Shown here: piece by piece, positions 48,367 through 58,080 of the stretch
Layout: the number at the start of each line of letters is the position of its first letter
How positions within the stretch are numbered: the first letter of the stretch is position 1
DNA from: Pelagomonas calceolata
Taxonomy: Eukaryota; Sar; Pelagophyceae; Pelagomonadales; Pelagomonadaceae
NCBI GenBank assembly: GCA_918797485.1
Contig: CAKKNE010000003.1
Location: forward strand, 4,898,001-4,962,000
DNA: 64,000 bases
Reading direction: 5' to 3'
Notes under the pieces: model-generated
Databases searched by the model: none
Seen by the model: the letters and a program-made list of their open reading frames with translations, nothing else
What the model was told of the DNA's origin: nothing
Made by a program: the position numbers and the translations under genes

Positions 48367-48536
48367 CGCATCTGGTCTTTACACCCGGTTGGTGGCACGC
48401 GTAGTACGCTGGGGGGGGGAGTCCTACGGCGCCGTACCCTGTGCACCTCGCACTCGGCTGCGGCTGAAGTGCGCTAGTTTGAGCGCTCACCCCATCTTTC
48501 TAGCGGACCTCCCGAGTAAAAGTAGCAGGCCCGTAG

Positions 48537-48622
48537 CAAGAGTATGTCGCAGCGTTATGTAAAGTAGCGGGGTCCTAGCTCACCAGCCAGAGGCTGGGCC
48601 AAGCCAACTACGAGTGTTTTAC
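48537..48622 (+). repeat. Dispersed 'ATGTCGCAG' repeat, 5' half
   Basis: AGCAAGAGTATGTCGCAGCG to CAACTACGAGTGTTTTA with hairpin CAGCC-AGA-GGCTG. The matching 3' half reappears at 49527-49610 after the intervening 675-bp TIR element and other sequence. Confidence 0.75.
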
Positions 48623-48630
48623 GTAATAGA

Positions 48631-49305
48631 GAGCTTACGTTAGCGCTTTTACTGGAATTGGCACTACATCTGCCGCGCGGGGGGGCAGCGGAAGGCTGGG
48701 CCGCTCGTCGTTGGCGAGCTCCATTTCGCTCGACTAGCCTGCGCGCCGAAGAGCCGGCCGCAAACGATGCGGCGGGCCCCAAGAACGGCCAGGCTGGGAA
48801 AGTTGTGCCTGCGGGCATTTGGCCGCTTCGGGCGCGCCGATTTCCGCGACCAACCCCCGCGCGCGCACGCCGTGGTGGCTGGGAGGGTCCCTGCCAAATC
48901 TCGCGACCCACGGCGCGATTTTTGCCCGAAACCGCGTCCCGGCGAGAAACGCGGACCACACATAGACCGACATCTCACGAGCCGCTGCTGCCGAACTTCG
49001 TCTCAGATCGTCGTCGGCCACGTGGTGAATGATGTCCGACGCTGCGGTGGCCCGATCGGCTCGAAACGGCGCCAAAAAAGACGATCGTAGGTCATTTTGC
49101 ATGGTTTTGGCCGTTTTCTCGGCGAGAAAGGCCGCGTTTGCTGCCGCGTTTTTTGCAATGCGTCGTCCGACTGCCGGGGCCCAGCCGGGGCTGCCCCTCG
49201 GCGCTCGGCCATGCTCCGCCATCCTTATTCCAATCTGAGTGAAAGCTTGGCACTCGAGTGCCAGCCTGTAAGTCCTAGTGCCAGTAAAACGGCTAGCGTA
49301 AGCTC
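48631..49305. mobile_element. 675-bp TIR element
   Basis: The left GAGCTTACGTTAGCGCTTTT and the inverted right end (AAAACGGCTAGCGTAAGCTC) match at nearly all of 24 positions, extending to TTACTGG. The GC-rich inside has overlapping frames on both strands but no transposase signature. A target duplication was not found. It breaks a dispersed repeat copy. Confidence 0.65.
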
Positions 49306-49311
49306 ACGGTG

Positions 49312-49380
49312 GCGAAGCGTTCGGGGTCCGTACTACCTGGGGGTGGGTTCAATAAGTGGCTCTCTCTCTCTAGCTCTTTA
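49312..49380 (-). repeat. Dispersed repeat end with AGAGAG tract, reverse copy
   Basis: The complement of 1416-1490: GCGTTCGGGGTCCGTACTAC, GTGGGTTCAATAAGTGGC, CTCTCTCTCTC. Confidence 0.6.
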
Positions 49381-49439
49381 ATGTCGTCGCGGGAGGGGTA
49401 CGGGGGACCCTGCGACGTAACTAGCCTGAGCCTGAGCCG

Positions 49440-49712
49440 TCGCCCCGTACCGTAGGACCGGCGTAGGTACAAGTACCTACGGTACCGTAGGTCCCTACGG
49501 TACCGTAGGTACCGTCGTAGCGTCGTTAGACACCCCATGTATAGACTCAATTTAGAGAGTGGGAGATACATATCTAGGGTAGGAAGGGCTAGGGGGTTTC
49601 TCTCTCCAGGGCTGGGCGCGAGCGTCCATTAGAAGCTTCTTCTACTCGAGCCTGAGGATGTACCTCAGCTTGCTCATTGACAAGGTAGTCCATATGGCAA
49701 GTGATAAGCTTC
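49440..49712 (+). repeat. GTACCGTAGG cluster and dispersed-repeat 3' half with extension
   Basis: GTACCTACGGTACCGTAGG arrays at 49450-49515 are followed by ATGTATAGACTCAATTTAG, GTGGGAGATACATATCTAGG (49540-49578), GGGCGCGAGCGTCCATTAG and GGCAAGTGATAAGCTTC. Confidence 0.7.
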
Positions 49713-49761
49713 TAAGGTGAACTTACTTTACCCGTGATACGACGATACACTGGCAATTTGA

Positions 49762-50031
49762 TTGAGCGTGATGCTAGTGAAGAAACAACACCTGAACACG
49801 TCAGGCTTGACGTTGGTGTTGGAGGACGACATTGAGCTCAATATCAGTCGACTCCCCGAACTCGTGTGTCGTGTACCGCCGGCGGACGATTGGGATGTCA
49901 TACGGTTTTATTGCAAGCGCTACAGCAATGCAAGCCGTGCCAGTTCTGCCAGTGACTCAGCACTTGAGCTAGGCGTCGGCCTAAATTACGACACTGGCAC
50001 ATGGCCCGGGAGGATGGGCCAGTTAGCCTGA
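49762..50031 (+). pseudogene. GT25-like glycosyltransferase fragment
   Basis: Eighty-nine residues keep only the core: TSGLTLVLEDDIELN (E-D-D motif) and DDWDVIRFYCKRY (the W-D-I-L-Y equivalent). There is no signal anchor and no C-terminal half, and the frame stops soon after GLNYD. It is a truncated relative of the GT25 genes at 10038 and 31618. A spliced gene is unlikely because the flanks are repeats. Confidence 0.6.
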
Positions 50032-50116
50032 GTTAGAGCGGCCACTGTGGCAGTTTCGTATTCGAGAAATAATTCTGGCAAGGGAGGCCCCTGACCTTAT
50101 CCCACTACAAATCGGC

Positions 50117-50959
50117 TCATTTCAATCGCTGGAATGCGATCCCCCTTTGGTTCCTCGGGGCGTTCCTAACCGCGACGGGCGGTAAGTCGACGAGTCTTTG
50201 CGAAAGGTGGGAGAAGCGATCTCGAAGCCAGATGTCAATGTTTTTCGCATTCCAGTCTGAGCGGAGGACAGGCTCGACTTGGGCCAGCTTTCTCGCTATT
50301 CTTGCAAAGTCCTTTGACACGACATACGCGTGGGTCCCTGGTCCAAAGCCTATGGCCCACCCCCGCCGATCGGCCTGTGGGTGTTGTTTTGTGAACCTGA
50401 AGGCACCCAGCTGCCAGATGCCCACGCGGCCAACGCGGCGCTGGGGCCAGTATCTAGCAAAAAGCGCGGAGAAATTGTGATGAAACTTTACATCATCCTC
50501 GAAGATGAAGGCACATTCGAGCGATCGCGACCGTGCCAAAAGATCTATCATTTTCAGGTGCGCAAAATTTATGTTTTGCCGGCTGCCACCATTTGACGAG
50601 GTCTTATTACCTGCGCTTCCAGACCAATAAGGGAACTCGGCTGCCAGGCACCCGTGGACGTCGTCGCCGGATAGGCCACGGGTGAATGGCCAGCCAATCC
50701 GTCTGAACTCCTCCGTCGCGTGTTTTAACCTCTCCGGCCGAAGTCCGTCATGGAGAAGCCATATGTTCGATCCGTGCTTAGTGTCCGGCTGGCAGTCGAG
50801 TGGCAACTGTGGGGCCTTGGAGCATTCTGCCGCCAGATCCAGCCTGGTTGACATCGAGCTTTGAGTCGCAGGCTCCGGCCAACGCACACCGCCAGATGCG
50901 ACGACACAGTTTTGCATGGCACACGCGATTAAGAGGAGAGAGGACAAGATCATGGCCAA
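50117..50959 (-). CDS. GT25-like glycosyltransferase, secreted
   Basis: A 280-residue intronless protein with signal peptide MAMILSSLLLIACAMQNCVVA. It opens with NIWLLHDGLRPERLKHATEEFRRIGWPFTR, the GT25 start where the polypeptide names a 'player' residue and position. AHLKMIDLLARSRSLECAFIFEDDVKFHHNF (133-163) carries the E-D-D motif. GTHAYVVSKDFARIARKL is the conserved A-Y segment, and NIDIWLRDRFSHL a late acidic site. It is more complete at its N-terminus than the other GT25 copies here. The acceptor is unknown. Confidence 0.75.
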   Translation of the reverse strand: MAMILSSLLLIACAMQNCVVASGGVRWPEPATQSSMSTRLDLAAECSKAPQLPLDCQPDTKHGSNIWLLHDGLRPERLKHATEEFRRIGWPFTRGLSGDDVHGCLAAEFPYWSGSAGNKTSSNGGSRQNINFAHLKMIDLLARSRSLECAFIFEDDVKFHHNFSALFARYWPQRRVGRVGIWQLGAFRFTKQHPQADRRGWAIGFGPGTHAYVVSKDFARIARKLAQVEPVLRSDWNAKNIDIWLRDRFSHLSQRLVDLPPVAVRNAPRNQRGIAFQRLK

Positions 50960-50993
50960 ACTATCACGTGTTATACTGCCCCGGCGGTTAACA

Positions 50994-51275
50994 AGAGTAT
51001 GTCGCAGCGTTATGTAAAGTAGCAGGGTCCTAGCTCACCAGCCGAGGGCTGGGCCAACCTGGCTACGAGAGTGTTTTATAGTGAACTGTTGTTACACCGT
51101 AGTGCTTTTGACACTCGATGTATAGACTCAAATATTAGAGAGTGGGAGATGCATATCTAGGGTAGGAAGGGCTAGTAGGTTTCTCTCTCTACTCCCCCTG
51201 GGCGCGAGCGTCCATTAGATGCCTTTCTACTAGAGAATGTATCAACTCAGTCTATTCACTGGCAAAATCCATCAG
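50994..51275 (+). repeat. Dispersed 'ATGTCGCAG' repeat, full copy
   Basis: ACAAGAGTATGTCGCAGCG to CACTGGCAAAATCCATCAGG, including core, CTCCCCCTGGGCGCGAGCG and the 3' extension. Hairpin CAGCC-GAG-GGCTG. Confidence 0.8.
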
Positions 51276-51765
51276 GCGCATAGCTGCGGTAGGGCACGCC
51301 GCGAGCCTCCAGAAGCCCCATAAAACCATAAGAACGAGGTCATACAACTACCAGGCATCAAACCAATGGCCCTCACCGCAGCTAAGCGTCGCATGATGTG
51401 TGTGGGCTATGTAGTGCCGAACGCCGCGACCGCCTCAGGCTCGTACGCAACAACAGCAAAGGGTTATACGATTTGACTTTCGCTGGTGAACGCTTGGCTA
51501 CCGCATAAGCCAATGCCAATGCGACGCACCCGCGTACGTGCGCCGGGAGCCCCTCTACTGCGAGGGAGTGGTGTATAGGACGTGGTGTTATGGGTCATGC
51601 CTAGGCCTGTAGATGATCATTAGTACATGCTCCCCATATTGTATTAAACTATACTAGGACTCCCTATACCCGTTGCACCGCAGTATATTTTACCGCAGTA
51701 TACCTACGGTATTTACCTACCGTAGGTACCTACGGTACCGTAGGTACCTACGGTACGGTAATATT
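51276..51765. other. Intergenic stretch ending in a palindrome array
   Basis: Bases 51276-51690 show no gene. Bases 51693-51760 carry GCAGTATA repeats and GGTACCTACGGTACCGTAGG arrays directly upstream of the next gene. Confidence 0.55.
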
Positions 51766-51797
51766 GAGATACAATATTCTCCCCGCAACACTGTGTA

Positions 51798-52930
51798 ATG
51801 GTGATCATGCTACCCATACCCATAGGGAGGACCGCCGGCATCCTTTTTGCCTTTGCCCTCTTGGCTCGTGGTCTGCGCGAGAACGAGCCGCGCAACACGT
51901 CGCGTGCGGCTTCCGCCATCGCGCATCCGCCCAAGCGAAGGAGCCCCATGATGATGATGCGCGACACGCGCGCGTACGGAGGCAGACGAGATAGGCTCAT
52001 AGCTCCCGAAGCGGGCATTATGTTCTCGCACCACAAATCGGGCCATATCCTGTCGCACAAGATCGTCGCGCGCGCGCGCCGGCTCGGTGGCGACGTGCGC
52101 CACGGAGGTCACTGGTTCGGCCAGGGCCTCGACGAGGGAGCAATTGCGTCGTTCGCCCGGCGAGATCGATACTTCAAATATCGCTGCCATAGTTGCTTCC
52201 AGGGGGCGCTCGTGCCGACGGCGCGCGTCGTGAATATAGTCCGGGACCCCTTCAGCGTGGTCGCATCAGGGTACGCGTACCGAACCAGAGCGGAATGTGA
52301 AATGGGGAAAGTTGATGAACTGTTGCGTTCGTAGTTGAGATCACTCCGCTTTCCATCATTCCAAAAGATGGCCGGAGGGACCTTGCCGAGCTAGGGTGCT
52401 TTAGACAACCACTCGAACGCAGGTATCACGTTCGCGGCAGCGAGCGGATGGCGCTGCTATTTCGCGACAGTGGCGAGCGTGGAGGCGATCTCGTGTCGTT
52501 TTTTGATGGCTCCGCAGTAAAATACGGGCTGCCTCTCCCACGGTCGCGCGACGAGAGCTACGTTGACTACCTTGCGCGCCTCCCCGTCGACCGCGGCGTT
52601 CTCGCGGAGATGGTCCGCGTCGACGGGTGGGATGGGCCAGAGATGGTCGCATCCGTCCGTGCGACGCGACACCTAAAAAACGGACAGAATTACTGCATCG
52701 AGCGCTTCGCTGGGCCCCTCGACACCTTCCGCAGCGCCGTCGCAGAAGTCCTCGTGGGCCTCGGTGTCGCATCTCTCGCAGTGGAAGCCTTTGACGAATT
52801 TCACGAGCCCGGTGAGCACGCAACGCGGCGAAACGACGTCGAAGCGCTCGTCGAGGCCGCGAGGAAACACGACGCGCGCTTCTTCGGCGCGTCTTTTGCC
52901 AACGCGAGCCACGAGCTCGGATGCGCGTGA
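51798..52930 (+). pseudogene. Sulfotransferase-like gene with a broken reading frame
   Basis: First part (51798-52334): hydrophobic signal GILFAFALLARGL, a degenerate PAPS loop IMFSHHKSGHILSHKIV, and VVNIVRDPFSVVASGYAYR (3'-phosphate site). It stops at 52334. The next 600 bases are open in another frame (from about 52320: ITPLSIIPKDGRRDLAELGCF ... MALLFRDSGERGG ... FAGPLDTFRSAVAEVLVGLGV), which looks like the family's C-terminal half. The two frames nearly abut, leaving no room for a normal intron, so a small frameshift is the simplest reading. The loop also has H-K-S-G instead of K-x-G-T. It is probably a decaying copy. Confidence 0.6.
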
Positions 52931-52951
52931 TATTGTGCTTTGGCCTTCGAC

Positions 52952-53599
52952 TGAAGTGAACTTACTTTAGGTTCACCCCGGCGTTTTTACGGCGCCTACT
53001 TAGCGCCGGGCTTGATCCACTTGGATAAGTAAGAAGATACGGGATATAGGGAAATATCAGCCCGGGCACGTGCCGGCTGATATAGCGTGCTGATAGGCGC
53101 TAGGTTGCCGTTAACCTGTTAATTACCCGTTATTAACCTATAATTACCCCTCGGAGGGGATCCGGGGTTAATAACCCGCTCAATAACCCGACGGGTTTTC
53201 GACTAAACCCGTTTAGTGAGTTTAGCGAAGACCCCCTCCGGGCGAGCGGATGGGCGCAAGCAGCCCATTGGGCTTTTGGATACGTACAGGTGCGCCAAGG
53301 CAAGTACCAAGTCATGTGGCCCGGCGCGGCCCAGGCCCGCGCCAATGGCCCGTGAGGCCCCCTCCCCCTACCCCTCTATAAGATCCCGGGGTTAATAACC
53401 CGTACTAACGGGTAATTACCCGGGTTACTAACCCCGGGCCGCGATTGGGGTTAATAACCCCTGGGGTTAATGGCAACCTAGGATAGGCGAGAGTAATGTA
53501 GCCATAGATCCGGCGATAGGGGGCTATGGCGTTGCAGATATATATCCAGGGGAGTTTTCACCTCACTCCCCCCTTCCTGGAACTCAAGCCGGGTCTTCA
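52952..53599 (-). repeat. LTR of a gypsy-like element, split by a 382-bp insertion
   Basis: Read on the minus strand it runs TGAAGACCCGGCTTGAG ... GTTCACTTCA. Without the insert it is about 258 bases, matching 4528-4790. It starts one base after the stop of the pol fragment. No clear polypurine tract lies between, so the call rests on TG...CA ends, copy number and position. Confidence 0.65.
53100..53481. mobile_element. 382-bp CTAG-ended TIR element nested in the LTR
   Basis: Ends CTAGGTTGCC and GGCAACCTAG are perfect inverted copies. The octamer GATAGGCG flanks both sides (53092-53099, 53482-53489). The uninterrupted LTR at 4528-4790 holds the target once (complement GTGCTGATAGGCGAGGC). The interior has many TTAACC/GGTTAATAACCC blocks and no coding region. 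Confidence 0.92.
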
Positions 53600-53600
53600 G

Positions 53601-54257
53601 CTAATTTACCGTTGAAATCAACATCACCGCGTATCCATCAGTAACCAATTCCTTAACGATTTTCACTGGAATCTCGTTCTTATTCGTCAAACTGAACGGG
53701 TAGAATCGCAATTCGGACCTGTGGACCCTCATGGTCATTTCTTCTAAGGTTTTTGTCTTTTTCCACTTATAGATCTCAAGATCGTCCCTGCTGTCGATGT
53801 ACGCTGGGGCATAAGCCCGCTTGGCGAGGCTCTTAGCTTTGGAGTAGGTCCCAAACCAATGGAGATGGAACTCCTCTTTGGGGTTCTGGGGTTTAACTGC
53901 GCTAATCTTGGCCAATCCCCAGTTTGGAGTCCCATCGTCATCAGTCAGGTCTACAATACACATGTCCCCAGCCTCAAACTTGTCTCTATCATCATCATCC
54001 AATAAGGCATGGTCGAAATCTTGAAGGATATGGTCGTTCTCACGGTTATATGGGTATACATTCCGCACATTTTGAGTGTCAGCTGGTGTGCCGTCCAGAT
54101 TCTTGAGGTGCACTGCACTTCTAACGATCTTTTCGATCCGGAACGGCCCAGTAAATTGCATTAGGAGCTTAGAGGACACTGGGGCATCACTATTCCGATT
54201 GGGTGGACGATACACTATGACCAATTTACCTGGCTGGAGCCAGCGCGTGTTGGCCAC
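53601..54257 (-). pseudogene. Ty3/gypsy-like pol C-terminus (integrase tail)
   Basis: A 218-codon frame. LQPGKLVIVYRPPNRNSDAPVSSKLLMQFTGPFRIEKIVRSAVHLKNLDG is the typical integrase C-terminal 'GPF' module of gypsy elements. An extension follows, GDMCIVDLTDDDGTPNWGLAKISAV ... EEFHLHWFGTY, resembling a small Tudor/BAH-like barrel, and may bind chromatin. The rest of pol and gag is missing upstream (54258 on), so this is a 3' fragment. It is followed by the LTR as expected for Ty3/gypsy gene order (integrase last). Confidence 0.7.
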
Positions 54258-54840
54258 GTAATATTTCTCAGGCTGAGGCTATCAAGACCAAGACCAGTTG
54301 AATAGGTGTTTCTGTGTTCCGCGCGCGGCCCGGGGGCTCGCCTATTCACTGCCAGTGGCAGCATGCTATATGGGAACCCGGTCAACTTCGTTAGCATTCG
54401 GGACAAATTTTGGAATAGGAGCCTGAGGGATTAAGAAGGGAAAGGGGTAGTCCAGGACACACAAGCGCTCGCCACTATTATCCGCTAGTACCGGAGAGGC
54501 TCCATCAGTATAAGTAACTCAGCCTGAGCCTGAGCCTGAGGCTGGGGGATCATAGCGCAATCGCTGCAGGCACGGTCCTCATGATCCGTTTTTTTCAATT
54601 TCAATCTAAGAATAGCACATTGCAGGGCCAGGACAGCATCGCCCCGGCGATAGGAATGCATACACGGGATAGAATTTTTTCGTCGAGGAAACTTACACAT
54701 CAACGTCGACCAATTCAGCTCGGGCGAGGAGATTGAAAAAAAGCCGGCAAAGCCTCGAAAGGGCAGCCAAGGCGTCGGCACCGGACTCTACGTTCTTTGC
54801 CGCGCTCCCCCGCCTGCGCTGGGCCACACGTACAAGTAAA
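54258..54840. other. Intergenic stretch with GCCTGA microsatellite
   Basis: AGCCTGAGCCTGAGCCTGAG at 54519-54543 is a short hexamer repeat seen singly elsewhere (28610, 49425). ATAGCGCAATCGCTGCAGG at 54551 is a variant of the ACAGCGATTG motif. No gene is recognised before 54841. Confidence 0.5.
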
Positions 54841-57112
54841 ATGGCGCGGCGGCAGCACGTAGCCGTGGCCGCGTGCCTCGCCGTGTTCCTGAGTGGGGCC
54901 CTTTACGTGGCCGGCGGCGGTGCCGCTGCAGCCGCGCGCGCCCGCCGCCTGCTGGGGCAGCCCGGCGCCGCGGGCGCGGAACTGACGCTCGCGGCGAAAG
55001 CGCCGGCAAACTCGGCCTCGCCGCGCATCCCGAGGCGCGTCTTTCAGACGGCGCGGTCGGCGGCCGACGTAGACGCAGACCTCTCTCGAAGACTCGAAAC
55101 CACCAGCCCCGGCTTCGAGCGCGTATTTTTCGACGACGCCGCCGCGCAGGAATACATGGCGAGAGCATACGCGGGAACGCGGATACTCGACGCGTACGAG
55201 GCCGCGCCGCGCGTCGTGATGCGCGCGGATCTGTTTCGGCTGGCGGTCGTCGCGAGGGAGGGCGGCTTCTACTTCGACGTCGACGTGTACGTCAAGCGGT
55301 CGCTGGAGCCGCTCGTCGCGCACGCGGCCGTGCTTCCCATGGAATGGTGGCTCTCCGACGACGCGTTTATGGAGCGGCATCACAGAAATGTTCTGGATGC
55401 GGAGGAACACTGGCAAGTTGGCAACTACGCCTTCGGCGCGCGACCCAACCACCCGCTGCTGATCGACGCGCTCGACGAGGCCGCGAAAAGGACGCTGGCG
55501 GCGGTCGGCGCGCCCGGCGATGCCGACGTCCTTCGGACGACCGGACCATACATGCTCAGCGAACTCTACCACGCCGGGCGGCGCGCGGGAAAGTACGCCG
55601 ACGTCGTGCTGCTCCGAGGCGACGCAGAGCCACGCGTGGGCCGTGCGACGAGGGGTGGCGCGGACTGGCACAAATTCGGAAGCTTCGCCGAGCATCTCCT
55701 CGCGCACACGTGGGTAACAGAGGCGAGCCGTCGGCTCGACGAGACGTACGATGACGAGACGTACGACGACGAGACGTACGACGACGAGGCCTCGGGCGAC
55801 CAGGGCTCGTACTCGTACGAGGCCTCGGGCGACCAGGGCTCGTACTCGTACGAGGCCTCGGGCGACCAGGGCTCGTACTCGTACGAGGCCTCGGGCGGCC
55901 AGGGCTCGTACTCGTACGAGACAAGCTCCGCGGGCGACCAGGGCTCGTACTCGTACAGCTCCTCCTACGGCGGCGTCCCGAACGACAGCGTCCTCTGCCC
56001 CGGGCTCCCGGCTGCGGCCTACTGCGACTGCGGCGGCGATTGCACCGGCCAACCCGACTGGTGCGCGTGCCCGGAGGCCTTGGAGTGCTGCGGACAGTCA
56101 CAAGCGCCCTACTCGTACTCGTACCGTCCCTGTCCCGACGAAGAGGATGATTTTACGGACTGCCTCTCGTCTACGCCCGGTTTCACGGCTGACGACGACT
56201 TCTTCACCGACGACGACTTCGACCACAGCGGCCACGACCACGGCCGGCGTCTGGACGACTTTTCGCCGGAGACATGCGACGACGTCCAGCAGTGGCTTTC
56301 AAACGGACAGTGCGCCAACGGGCCCGCCGCATGTCAGGCGGAATATCAGGCGTACGTCGAGTGCACTTACGAGGACTTGGCCCTGAGCGCACTCGGTCTC
56401 GCGTGCGATTTCAACTGCTCGTCAACGGGAATTTGGGACGGCTGCGACTGGGTGCAAAGCAACAGCAACACGGCCAGCGAGCAATATATTGGGGACGCGG
56501 CCTCGCCGGACGAATGCATCGCCATGGTCCTCGCGCAGTGCCCGGACGCGACGATCGCCAACCTCGCAGTCGACGGAGAGGGGTCATGCTGGTGCCAGTA
56601 CGGAGAGGATCCTCAACCCGACTCCTCGGGCTGGATGTCCTGCGTGCTCCCGCTCGCAACGATGCTGGTCTACGAGGACGAAAACTGTGCCGTCGAAATC
56701 GGCGCCGATGGCGTCGCGTGCGACTGGAGCGCAGGCTTGGGCAACGACGACCTTGGTCAGCAGCCATATTACTATGGAACAGCAGACGACTACCACACCA
56801 ACGACGGCGTGTACTACGGAGCAGCAGACGACTACTACACCAACGACGGCGTGGACTACGGAGCAGCAGACGACTACTACACCAACGACGGCGTGGACTA
56901 CGGAGCAGCAGACGACTACCACACCAACGACGGCGTGTACTACGGAGCAGCAGACGACTACTACACCAACGACGGCGTGTACTACGGAGCAGCAGACGAC
57001 TACCACACCAACGACGGCGTGTACTACGGAGCAGCAGACGACTACTACACCAACGACGGCGTGTACTACGGAGCAGCAGACGACTACTACACCAACGGCG
57101 TGTACTATGGAG
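54841..57112 (+). CDS. GT32 glycosyltransferase domain with Tyr/Asp-rich repeat tail
   Basis: Start [26 protein letters not shown], a type II anchor. The GT32 (Och1/capsular polysaccharide) core is [17 protein letters not shown] (about residue 61) and [27 protein letters not shown] with D-V-D (about 126-150), then [17 protein letters not shown] and [11 protein letters not shown]. After it come DETYDDE and [11 protein letters not shown] repeats, Cys-rich segments (about 55975-56450), a WSC-like Cys region and 14-residue repeats of the type [14 protein letters not shown]. The frame is then lost near 57118, where one base is missing from a repeat unit, and the same repeats continue in the next frame to the window end. 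It may be one giant gene with 57113-64000, or a fusion in the assembly. Confidence 0.7.
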
Positions 57113-57725
57113 CAGCAGGCACTACTACACCAACGACGGCGTGGACTACGGAGCAGCAGACGACTACTACACCAACGACGGCGTGGACTACGGAGCAGCA
57201 GACGACTACTACACCAACGACGGCGTGTACTACGGAGCAGCAGACGACTACTACACCAACGACGGCGTGTACTACGGAGCAGCAGACGACTACTACACCA
57301 ACGACGGCGTGGACTACGGAGCAGCAGACGACTACTACACCAACGACGGCGTGGACTACGGAGCAGCAGACGACTACTACACCAACGACGGCGTGTACTA
57401 CGGAGCAGCAGACGACTACCACAACAGCAGACGGCTACTACAAGACGATTACCACACCAACGACGGCGTGTACTACGGAGCAGCAGACGACTACTACACC
57501 AACGACGGCGTGTACTACGGAGCAGCAGACGACTACCACACCAACGACGGCGTGTACTACGGAGCAACAGACGACTACCACACCAACGACGGCGTGTACT
57601 ACGGAGCAGCAGACGACTACTACACCAACGACGGCGTGTACTACGGAGCAGCAGACGACTACTACACCAACGACGGCGTGTACTACGGAGCAGCAGACGA
57701 CTACTACACCAACGACGGCGGGTAC
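56770..57725 (+). repeat. Coding minisatellite, 42-bp unit (14 residues)
   Basis: About 22 units of GGAGCAGCAGACGACTACTA followed by CACCAACGACGGCGTGTACT, encoding (G-A-A-D-D-Y-(Y/H)-T-N-D-G-V-(Y/D)-Y). Units vary at Tyr/His and Tyr/Asp. One unit near 57093 lacks a codon, the next (57111-57131) lacks one base, and an irregular unit lies at 57411-57460. Confidence 0.9.
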
Positions 57726-58048
57726 ACGTACTGGGGAACCGGCAATGGCTGGTGTTCCTCCGACCTCGACGAATTGATTGGCAGCACGTCGGATGCCAGC
57801 GCCTGCTGGACAATGTGCGAGAATACGTATGCCGACCTCGTGGCCATCGATTGGACTCCTGACGGGGAGTGCTGGTGCCAGGACGACTGTCAGTGCATGG
57901 AGGACACGGACAACGACGACATCCACCTCATCACGGGCAGCTCGATCGCGACGCTTCCCAACGAGTGCGTGTCGGCGTGTCCCGCGGAAGAGGCGGCTTT
58001 CCAAGACTGCCTCAGCAAGCAACAAAGCCTCGACGACGACTTCTTTGC

Positions 58049-58080
<32 letters not shown>

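Noticed and set aside
51798-52930. Intact two-exon sulfotransferase
   Set aside because: The two frames nearly abut near 52320, leaving no normal intron, and the PAPS loop is altered; a frameshifted copy is simpler.
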